Made by a program: the position numbers and the translations under genes. Below, one piece after another: positions 7,136 to 12,905 of a DNA stretch of 12,905 nt. Source of the stretch: Bacteroidia bacterium (GTDB taxonomy: Bacteria > Bacteroidota > Bacteroidia > NS11-12g > UBA9320); contig JAKMFK010000115.1 in NCBI GenBank assembly GCA_022425465.1, positions 1-12,905 of the forward strand, read 5' to 3'. Under the pieces are notes generated by a model. The model was not told the DNA's origin, searched no databases, and saw nothing but the letters and a program-made list of their open reading frames with translations. Position 1 is the first letter of the stretch; every line of letters begins with the position of its first letter.

Positions 7136-8311
7136 TTAAATTCCAAACTCTACTTGAAAACGTATTCTGTAGTTTGAATCGGCTACATTTTCCTTGGTTA
7201 TATAGGAAATATCTGACTGAACCTTAAGTTTATGACCTACTATGTATTTAGACAGACCCAACGTGTATTCAGTTGTATTTAACTCAGCTCCCAAACCTTT
7301 TGCTAAATCAACTGAAGTATATCTTGCAGCAACCTCATAATTATTATCAAATAAATAACCAATCTGACCAACATATCCAGATCCTGAAGTAAATCCACTG
7401 ATATCTTTAGATAATGTTTTATTAGCATACTCTCCCATTAAACTCCATCCATTGTATTTATATATAGCATCAATAAATAGCGTTGAAATATCATTATATT
7501 GTGAGTTAAAGTTACCTAAAGTATCTTCTAGCTGTACAAAATTTCCAAGTTGCCCTCCACTTCTATTGGTGTTTTCATTATAGCATGATGTAATACCAAT
7601 TGCTAATTTAGGTTTAGTCTCTCTTTTTAAATCTGCACTAAAGTAATCTCCTTTTGATGTAAAACTTCCAAAAGGGTAAAATTCAAATCTACCGGTATAT
7701 GATAACCCATTTTCTTCGTTAGATGCAGTAATATTTCTTCCTTCTCCAGTTGTAATTGCAGCTGCAAGTGTTAATGGCATACTTGCTAACTTTTGTTTAA
7801 ATCGATATTGCACTCCAAAATCTCGATCAATATTAAACTTACTGTTCACATTACTTCTATCTACAAACTGAAGTGCCATAGAAGATATAACCCTTTCTCT
7901 ATTCCCTGGCAGTTTAGTTTGTCCAAACCAGATTTGATGCTTTTTGTTTATGTTATATTTCATGACAGCATCCAAAACAATTTTTGATCCATCACTTACA
8001 CGACTTGCATCTTTAGTTATTCCTTGATCTCGATTACTTAAGGCTAGCTCCAACTTATATTCAAACTTTGGACTATATATAAATCCTTTAGATTTGAGAC
8101 GCATTCGCCTAACCATTGCTTTCATTTCTTGGTTATTCCCAGACTCATCACTTTCAAATGATGCTAAACTTTGTACTCGAAAACTAAGTTTCATTTTAAC
8201 TCTGTCATCATTAGATTTAAATGATAGACCCTTATCAACCGTTTCATAATTAAATTGAGCTTTCACGTTTAATGTAATAACCAATAAGATTATTGATGAT
8301 AAATATTTCAT
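7136..8311 (-). CDS. Outer-membrane porin of the OprO/OprP (phosphate-selective) type
   Basis: Outer-membrane beta-barrel of 391 residues, within the range of OprP-like porins. Residues 1-18 are a signal peptide (MKYLSSIILLVITLNVKA, cut before QF). The N-terminal part shows the family pattern: LSFRVQSLASFES, then VRRMRLKSKGFIYSPKFEYKLELALSNRD (first 20 residues from about 67), then HQIWFGQTKLPGNRERVIS. Alternating polar and hydrophobic strands follow to the end (RIRFQVEFGI). The product would let phosphate through the outer membrane to the Na+/phosphate transporter encoded next on the same strand, an arrangement that supports the substrate. True phosphate selectivity depends on an arginine/lysine ladder that I cannot place by eye. 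A general or pyrophosphate/polyphosphate-preferring porin is possible. A Pho-box-like repeat lies directly upstream. Confidence 0.87.
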   Translation of the reverse strand: MKYLSSIILLVITLNVKAQFNYETVDKGLSFKSNDDRVKMKLSFRVQSLASFESDESGNNQEMKAMVRRMRLKSKGFIYSPKFEYKLELALSNRDQGITKDASRVSDGSKIVLDAVMKYNINKKHQIWFGQTKLPGNRERVISSMALQFVDRSNVNSKFNIDRDFGVQYRFKQKLASMPLTLAAAITTGEGRNITASNEENGLSYTGRFEFYPFGSFTSKGDYFSADLKRETKPKLAIGITSCYNENTNRSGGQLGNFVQLEDTLGNFNSQYNDISTLFIDAIYKYNGWSLMGEYANKTLSKDISGFTSGSGYVGQIGYLFDNNYEVAARYTSVDLAKGLGAELNTTEYTLGLSKYIVGHKLKVQSDISYITKENVADSNYRIRFQVEFGI

Positions 8312-8315
8312 ATTG

Positions 8316-8370
8316 CAAATATTTCGATGCGTTTGTTATCAAATAGTTAAGCAAATGTTAATATTGTTAA
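8316..8370 (-). promoter_or_regulatory. Pho-box-like repeats and promoter upstream of the phosphate porin
   Basis: On the minus strand the hexamers TTAACA (8361-8356), TTAACT (8350-8345) and ATAACA (8339-8334) are exactly 11 bp apart, with a further TTAACA at 8370-8365 nine bp upstream. A promoter core AATATTTG (8323-8316) starts 10 nt after the last hexamer; its TTTG (8319-8316) starts 14 nt after it. A second TTTG at 8343-8340 lies 16 nt before that core, a possible -33 element. The sequence TTTGC is followed by three bases and then the ATG at 8311. Order, period and spacing copy the site upstream of the Na+/phosphate transporter. The stretch 8357-8371 also forms an imperfect dyad (GTTAA, 5 nt, TTAAC). 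Confidence 0.62.
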
Positions 8371-8445
8371 CATAAGTTTTCTTTAATCTTAAATTGAGTA
8401 ACAATTAATTAACAAATGTTCCATTAAAATTATTTATCCATAAAC

Positions 8446-8453
8446 TAAATTTG
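8446..8453 (+). promoter_or_regulatory. Bacteroidota -7 promoter element of the GNAT gene
   Basis: TAAATTTG is a full match to the Bacteroidota -7 consensus TAnnTTTG. It ends only four bases before the ATG at 8458 (TTTGC, GGA, ATG). Transcription would therefore begin at or next to the start codon, giving a leaderless or nearly leaderless message. No clear TTG -33 element was found at the expected distance. Confidence 0.6.
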
Positions 8454-8457
8454 CGGA

Positions 8458-8898
8458 ATGATTCGAAAAGCCAATCCATCTGACATACCTATTATGATGA
8501 AATTAATTGTTGAATTGGCAATTTATGAACGTGCACCTAATGAAGTTACCAATACAGAGCAATCAATGCTTTCAGACGGATTTGGTGATGATGCGTTATA
8601 TCACGCTTTCGTGGCAGAAATAGATAGCAAAATTATTGGTTTTGCAATAACGTATTATAGATATAGTACATGGAAAGGTAAGTGTTTATACCTTGAAGAT
8701 TTGATTGTCACAGAAGAATTTAGAAAAAACGGAATTGGACAGAAACTTTTTGATTATTGCATTGACTTTGGCAAAGAAAATAATTGTAAAAAAATGATTT
8801 GGCAAGTGCTTGATTGGAATCAACCAGCTATTAATTTCTATAATAAAAATAATGCTCAACTAGATAATGGGTGGATTAATGGTGCATTAGATTTATGA
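8458..8898 (+). CDS. GNAT acetyltransferase, spermidine/spermine (or thialysine) N-acetyltransferase-like
   Basis: Transfers acetyl from acetyl-CoA to an amine; cytosolic. The 146-residue protein is a single GNAT domain that follows the order of human SSAT1 closely by eye: LIVELAIYERAPNEV (residues 16-30), DGFGDDALYHAFVAE (40-54), IIGFAITYY, then LYLEDLIV (78-84). The acetyl-CoA loop EEFRKNGIG (Arg89 to Gly94) follows, then LDWNQPAINFYNKNNA. Tyr128 in NFY corresponds to the general-acid Tyr140 of SSAT, and GWI near the end matches the family's GWR. Polyamines or a lysine-like amine are the best substrate guess, but this cannot be settled from sequence. The stop overlaps the ATG of the membrane-protein gene by 4 bp, suggesting co-translation. 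A -7 element lies almost against the start. Confidence 0.88.
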   Translation: MIRKANPSDIPIMMKLIVELAIYERAPNEVTNTEQSMLSDGFGDDALYHAFVAEIDSKIIGFAITYYRYSTWKGKCLYLEDLIVTEEFRKNGIGQKLFDYCIDFGKENNCKKMIWQVLDWNQPAINFYNKNNAQLDNGWINGALDL

Positions 8899-10265
8899 AA
8901 AAAGACGCATTAGTATGGCTTTTCATAGTTTTAATTGACTTCATATTAATCTTAAATGTTGACAGTACTTTTGATAATGGAGATAGTATTTTACATTATT
9001 TACAAGCACATCAAGCTTTAAAAACACCCCATTACTATATGGACATGTGGGCAAAACCTCTTTTTATTCTACTGGCATTCCCACTCGCAAGCTATGGATG
9101 GATAGGAATGAAAATCTTTAATTCAGCTTGTATATTGTTTAGTGCATACGGATGTAAAAAGATATTTGACTTCTATCAATTAAACGGCTGGTATGGTGTT
9201 TTTCTATGCTTTTTTTCATACTCATTTTTTTTCGTTCAGTCTTCAGGTCTAACAGAACCATTATTTATGGTTTTTTTAACTTGGATTGTCTTTTTTGAAC
9301 TAAAAAATAAGTCTTATTTATCCTATTCTCTATTATCATTTCTACCTTTCATTCGATCTGAGGGGTACATAATAATTATCCTATTTTTTGCTTATTCATT
9401 ATTTTTTAAAAAAAAGCGTTTCGTTCCTTTTCTAATTATTGGGACATTTGTATACGGAATATTTGGCCTATTTTACTATAATGATTTCCTATGGATGTTC
9501 AATCAAAACCCATATTCTGGTATTGAAACCAAATACGGTCATGGTAGTAGCTTTCATTTTATAGAGCAACTCCCCTATGTGATCGGTTTACCTATTTTTA
9601 TTTTATTCCTTGTTGGTATTTTCCATTTTGTATTTAAAATCAAGAATAACTTATATCATAAAGATCACTTTTTAATTTATGGAATTACCATTGGGTATAT
9701 CACTGCACATAGTATTTTTTGGTCTTTTGGTTTATTTCATAGTTTTGGATTAACACGAGTTTTAATTGTCATCATTCCATTAATTACACTAATTGCTTTT
9801 AGAGGATTAAAATGGTTAGAAAATTTAGTAAAAAGTTCATTCAGCAAAATGATACGTTTTCTGCTAATAGCCCTAATCATTATTTTTCCATTCACAAATA
9901 GCCCTATGGCAGTATCTTGGGAAAAAGATATTGAAATTAATAATCAACAGAAACTTATATTAAAGACCAATAATTGGTTGATTAATGAAAAGTTAGATTC
10001 AAACCCAATGATAACAAATGCCTATTACTTACCATTCATATTAAATAAAATCATTGATAATAAAAATGAAATAATCGAAATGAAATTATTAAATGATTCT
10101 AGTTTTCAAGTTAGAAAAGGTTCATTAATTATTTGGGATTCATATTTTGCTACAACAGATTCACAAGTAAGTCAGGAATTGATTGAAAGAAAGTTTAAAG
10201 TAAAAAGACTTAAAGAGTTTAAAAATGAAGAGAATTACAAAGTTGTTGTTTATCAAATTATTTAG
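8895..10265 (+). CDS. Multi-pass membrane protein, GT-C glycosyltransferase-like
   Basis: A 456-residue integral membrane protein with roughly ten to twelve hydrophobic helices (first at about 5-22, last at about 319-335) and a hydrophilic C-terminal tail of about 120 residues, probably periplasmic. The first outside loop holds FDNGDSILHYLQAHQAL (26-42, acidic residues Asp27 and Asp30), followed by MWAKPLF (51-57). This is the layout of lipid-linked sugar transferases of the GT-C fold (acidic pair in loop 1, then a W-x-K-P motif). Further features are SSGLTEPLF (116-124), FIRSEGY (152-158) and SFGLTRVL (283-290). I do not recognise a specific family and no sugar or acceptor can be named. It overlaps the GNAT gene by 4 bp. 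Its stop (10263-10265) overlaps the tail of the opposing GT39 gene by 8 bp, with no terminator hairpin evident between them. Confidence 0.8.
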   Translation: MKKDALVWLFIVLIDFILILNVDSTFDNGDSILHYLQAHQALKTPHYYMDMWAKPLFILLAFPLASYGWIGMKIFNSACILFSAYGCKKIFDFYQLNGWYGVFLCFFSYSFFFVQSSGLTEPLFMVFLTWIVFFELKNKSYLSYSLLSFLPFIRSEGYIIIILFFAYSLFFKKKRFVPFLIIGTFVYGIFGLFYYNDFLWMFNQNPYSGIETKYGHGSSFHFIEQLPYVIGLPIFILFLVGIFHFVFKIKNNLYHKDHFLIYGITIGYITAHSIFWSFGLFHSFGLTRVLIVIIPLITLIAFRGLKWLENLVKSSFSKMIRFLLIALIIIFPFTNSPMAVSWEKDIEINNQQKLILKTNNWLINEKLDSNPMITNAYYLPFILNKIIDNKNEIIEMKLLNDSSFQVRKGSLIIWDSYFATTDSQVSQELIERKFKVKRLKEFKNEENYKVVVYQII

Positions 10266-11955
10266 CTCTCTCCCATACCCCAAAACCATTCCCATCAAAA
10301 ACATTAACTAAATTAGGATACTCGTCCTCAATAGTCTCAAACTTTGTTTTTTTAGCTGATACTGTTACGTGATAATTAGTATGATTTATTATGTAATCTC
10401 GAACCAGATTTGAAAACTCTTTTTTATCATTTTGATCCAAATCATAAAGTGATTCATATCCATTCTTTTCTAAAAAGATTTGTTTAATATTAATAATCTC
10501 CTTAGAATCAATTTGATTAGTGTAAAAATAATGAGCATAGCTTTTGAAGCCATATGTGAAATGGACATATGGTTTGTCTTTATAGGTTTTTAAATGACTA
10601 ATCCAATCACCCTGAATCATTTTCTCAATTGATGGAACAACAGTTGATATAAAAGTGGATATAACCAAGGTATTCAAAATAAGATAAATAACTAGTATTT
10701 GTTTTGAATTTTTAAGGACAACAGTAATCGTCAAAAAAACAAATACCATAACAGTTACTATTGTGACAAGACTCCAAGAAACAGGAGTTTTTAAAATAGC
10801 AACGACATTGACATTTTTTATTTGAATACTTGAAACAAGATTCTGAAAAAAACGATCATCAATTGCAGGAATAGCTAAAATTAAATAAGCAATTATCCAT
10901 ATGATACTGATGCTAACAAATAACCAACGAATTTTATAACTCAATTTGTTGTTTTTTGATAGCCATAGACCTCCAATAATTGATAGAGGGATATAACACA
11001 TGCTGCTGTAATGAACAATTTTTGTTGTTACCAAAGAAAAAATAATTAGCACTACCCAAAATAGAATTAACATAAATCGAATGAAATTTTGATCACCACT
11101 TACGTTAATCTTTGAAAATAAACTTGAAAAACAAAAAACAAAGACAGGAAAACACCCAAACAATAAAACTAAAAAATGATAATAGAATGGTTGACCATGT
11201 GACGCAATTGGATATCTAAATAAATCAATTTGATAAATTAAAAATTCATTTAAAAACCACCACCCATGATTTGTCAACTGTATACCAAAATATAACACCG
11301 GTAGTATCAATAAGCCAACAAGAATTGTCAATAATTCTTTTAAAGAATAAAAGTTGTTTTTGTATACAACCTGATAAACTAATCCTGTAAGTCCAACCAG
11401 TAAAATAGATACAGGGCCTTTAGTTAATACTGCAAATCCAAGTGATAATCCAGCCCAGAAATATGAGGTTAACCTTTTTGTTTCTATTCCTGATACCAAA
11501 TTAATCACACTTATAAATATAAATAGATTAAATAGAGGATCGATGATGCCTGTCTTGAAGTAAAAATGTGGTGTAAAGGAACCTACATATAATAAAATTG
11601 AATAAATGGATGCATTCTCTCCATATCTACGTCTGACACTGAAATAAATAGTTAATAATGTTGCTAGACCGATAAAAACGTTAGGTATTCTTGCTGCAAA
11701 TTCATTGATTCCAAAAATGGTCATGGAAATAGCCTGAATCCATATAAAAAATGGAGGTTTTTCCCAAAATGGCTCAAAGTTAATTTGGACATTTAACCAG
11801 TCGCCAGTTATGACCATTTCTCTTGCAGCCTCGGCAAAGTTAATTTCATCCCAATCGAATAGGTGTACGTTTCCCAGGAATGGTATAAATACCAATAGAT
11901 AAGCTATTGAAAATAATAATACCCTCCGATGCTTATTTAGATGTAATTTTATCAT
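10258..11955 (-). CDS. ArnT-like glycosyltransferase, GT39 family (polyprenyl-phosphate sugar transferase)
   Basis: Inner-membrane GT-C enzyme, 565 residues from ATG 11955, that in this family moves a sugar from a polyprenyl-phosphate carrier onto a periplasmic acceptor such as lipid A or protein. Loop 1 carries DWDEINFAEAAREM with the catalytic-type Asp36-Glu37, then FWEKPPFFIWIQA with Lys66-Pro67-Pro68. Both are textbook positions for ArnT/PMT relatives (E. coli ArnT is about 550 residues with its DE at about 31-32). About eleven to thirteen helices follow, with a C-terminal soluble part of roughly 120 residues. The frame is open back to 12042, but that extension lies wholly inside the upstream phosphatase gene and would give an unusually long N-terminus. 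The chosen start still overlaps that gene by 23 bp. Acceptor and sugar are unknown. Coupling to a PAP2 phosphatase suggests envelope or lipid-carrier work. Confidence 0.88.
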   Translation of the reverse strand: MIKLHLNKHRRVLLFSIAYLLVFIPFLGNVHLFDWDEINFAEAAREMVITGDWLNVQINFEPFWEKPPFFIWIQAISMTIFGINEFAARIPNVFIGLATLLTIYFSVRRRYGENASIYSILLYVGSFTPHFYFKTGIIDPLFNLFIFISVINLVSGIETKRLTSYFWAGLSLGFAVLTKGPVSILLVGLTGLVYQVVYKNNFYSLKELLTILVGLLILPVLYFGIQLTNHGWWFLNEFLIYQIDLFRYPIASHGQPFYYHFLVLLFGCFPVFVFCFSSLFSKINVSGDQNFIRFMLILFWVVLIIFSLVTTKIVHYSSMCYIPLSIIGGLWLSKNNKLSYKIRWLFVSISIIWIIAYLILAIPAIDDRFFQNLVSSIQIKNVNVVAILKTPVSWSLVTIVTVMVFVFLTITVVLKNSKQILVIYLILNTLVISTFISTVVPSIEKMIQGDWISHLKTYKDKPYVHFTYGFKSYAHYFYTNQIDSKEIINIKQIFLEKNGYESLYDLDQNDKKEFSNLVRDYIINHTNYHVTVSAKKTKFETIEDEYPNLVNVFDGNGFGVWERAK

Positions 11956-12583
11956 TGCTTCTATTAGACCAAAACTTATCAAAGAAATAGAAAGATATGG
12001 TTGCAGTAAAAATTCCGATAATAGCTCCAACAACAACATCAATCAAAAAATGTTGACCTAAATATATTCGTGATACACCAACAAATGCTGCTAAAATTGG
12101 AAGGAATACATGCATCCATTTTTTGTTTATAGCAAAAGCCAAAATCGTAACAAAAGTAAATGCAGCTGAAGTGTGACCGCTTGGGAATGAGTTATTTTTA
12201 TGATGATCTACTCCATCTACTGATTTTAGTTCATTATAATAATATGAAGGTCTATGTTCTGAACTAAATAAAACGTGCTTACAAGATTGAGAAATGACAA
12301 GTGATAAAAGTGCACTTATTGCTAGCGTAAAAATGTATTTCTTTCTATCTTTTATAGACACAGATAATAGCACCACGAATGATATAAAAAAGCCAATAAA
12401 TTCACCATAGACGGTAGTGATTTTGAAGAAAATATCTAGAAATGAATTATGATAACGATCTAAGAATAAAACAGCAGCTCCCCTACCAAGTAGAATCAGG
12501 GAAACAAGCCCCATAATTACCATGAAAAATGAGACTAAAAAATAAGTTTTATGCGTTTTTAATAACTGTAACAATTGCCTCAA
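11933..12583 (-). CDS. PAP2-family membrane lipid phosphatase
   Basis: Integral membrane phosphatase of about 216 residues with five to six helices. The three-part PAP2 signature is complete: Lys102 to Arg111-Pro112 (KHVLFSSEHRP), Pro134-Ser-Gly-His137 (FPSGHT), and Ser171-Arg172, His178 and Asp182 (SRIYLGQHFLID). Substrates in this family are lipid phosphates: undecaprenyl pyrophosphate, phosphatidylglycerol phosphate, or lipid A phosphates (LpxE/LpxF type); the sequence alone does not decide. Its end overlaps the ArnT-like gene by 23 bp, so the two are likely co-translated. Recycling of the polyprenyl carrier or dephosphorylation of lipid A before glycosylation would fit. The start is uncertain: no ATG precedes the first helix. 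TTG at 12583 is given; the frame stays open upstream to about 12622, including an ATA at 12607. Confidence 0.9.
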   Translation of the reverse strand: MRQLLQLLKTHKTYFLVSFFMVIMGLVSLILLGRGAAVLFLDRYHNSFLDIFFKITTVYGEFIGFFISFVVLLSVSIKDRKKYIFTLAISALLSLVISQSCKHVLFSSEHRPSYYYNELKSVDGVDHHKNNSFPSGHTSAAFTFVTILAFAINKKWMHVFLPILAAFVGVSRIYLGQHFLIDVVVGAIIGIFTATISFYFFDKFWSNRSNDKITSK

Positions 12584-12651
12584 AAATAAAAGTCTTAGCT
12601 TGTTTATTTTGCAAAAAATCGTTTATTTGAAACAACAAACAAATATTTATC

Positions 12652-12905
12652 GTGGAAAGAGTAAAAATAGAGTTAGAATTTGTAATTAAATCTTCTCCCA
12701 CAATATTATATCAATACCTCTCTACTCCATCCGGTTTGGTGGAATGGTTTTGTGATGATGTAAATATAAAAGGTAGCAAACTATACAGTTTTTTTTGGGA
12801 TGGCTCAGAAAATAAAGCAGAACTAGTAAAAAAAGTGAATGGCAAACTGATCAAGTTTAAACTTTTGGATAACCCCTCTGATGAATACTTCCAATTTGAA
12901 GTCAC
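12652..12905 (+). CDS. START-like domain protein (SRPBCC fold), 3' end outside window
   Basis: The frame runs open from a GTG at 12652 to the end of the window (84 complete codons). It resembles the Bacteroidota START-like domain family: ERVKIELEFVIKSSP at residues 2-16, LYQYLSTPSGLVEWFCDDV (19-37), and FFWDGSENKAELV (47-59). These proteins adopt the helix-grip fold of the SRPBCC superfamily, related to AHSA1 and START proteins, with an internal hydrophobic cavity. No biological role is established to my knowledge. The GTG is the only usable start, as a TGA stands in frame at 12628-12630 with no ATG between. The gene is divergent from the PAP2 gene across a 68-bp gap. Naming is by recognition of the family pattern; the missing C-terminus limits certainty. 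Confidence 0.78.
   Translation, partial: MERVKIELEFVIKSSPTILYQYLSTPSGLVEWFCDDVNIKGSKLYSFFWDGSENKAELVKKVNGKLIKFKLLDNPSDEYFQFEV

Noticed and set aside
7793..7987. 64-codon plus-strand open frame inside the porin gene
   Set aside because: It is antisense to the conserved porin core and has no promoter or family resemblance.
11956..12042. Longer N-terminus for the GT39 enzyme from ATG 12042
   Set aside because: The extra 29 residues lie entirely within the PAP2 gene, and the DE motif position matches ArnT only with the shorter start.
12602..12628. GTTTATTT repeated at 12602-12609 and 12621-12628, and the palindrome TTTTGCAAAA at 12607-12616
   Set aside because: Short A/T-rich strings of this kind are expected by chance, and no third copy or clear operator layout was seen.
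12711..12905. Minus-strand open frame at the right edge of the window
   Set aside because: The plus-strand frame in the same place matches the START-like family; the minus-strand translation is low-complexity Ser/Phe/Leu-rich.

Overview
The window comes from an AT-rich Bacteroidota genome, probably of the marine or freshwater Flavobacteriales type. The evidence is: a secreted protease with a type IX secretion (T9SS) C-terminal sorting domain; an OprO/OprP-type porin; a Bacteroidota-style tryptophan 2,3-dioxygenase; a START-like domain protein typical of this phylum; TAnnTTTG-type promoter elements; and no obvious Shine-Dalgarno sequences. No RNA gene, insertion sequence, CRISPR array or long non-coding stretch was seen. 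Every intergenic gap is under 200 bp.

Layout. (1) 1-2630, +: the 3' part of mutS overlaps a T9SS-exported subtilisin-like protease by 29 bp. (2) 2689-3749, +: an aquaporin-family channel and a thioredoxin-type arsenate reductase (ArsC) overlap by 4 bp and form a probable arsenic-resistance pair in which the channel would release arsenite. (3) 3771-4724, +: tryptophan 2,3-dioxygenase, first enzyme of the kynurenine route. (4) 4721-4877: a short gap with a strong minus-strand terminator hairpin and a 36-codon fragment that looks like the tail of a T9SS sorting domain. (5) 4898-8311, -: a phosphate-acquisition locus made of a phosphate-selective-type porin and a Na+/phosphate cotransporter with a PhoU-like tail and an extra periplasmic N-terminal domain. 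(6) 8458-10265, +: a spermidine-acetyltransferase-like GNAT enzyme overlaps a multi-pass GT-C-like membrane protein. (7) 10258-12583, -: a PAP2 lipid phosphatase overlaps an ArnT-like GT39 glycosyltransferase. (8) 12652-12905, +: the start of a START-like domain protein that runs off the window.

The most notable signal is regulatory. The porin and the Na+/phosphate transporter each have, just upstream, three direct repeats with an exact 11-bp period in the same order (TTAACA, TTAAC[G/T], ATAACA), followed at nearly the same distance (14 and 13 nt) by a TTTG promoter core. This is the architecture expected of a PhoB/PhoP-type response-regulator site. It suggests a Pho box for this lineage that co-controls the outer-membrane and inner-membrane steps of phosphate uptake. 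The arsenic pair lies close by, which fits arsenate entering as a phosphate analogue, but the link between the two loci is inference only.
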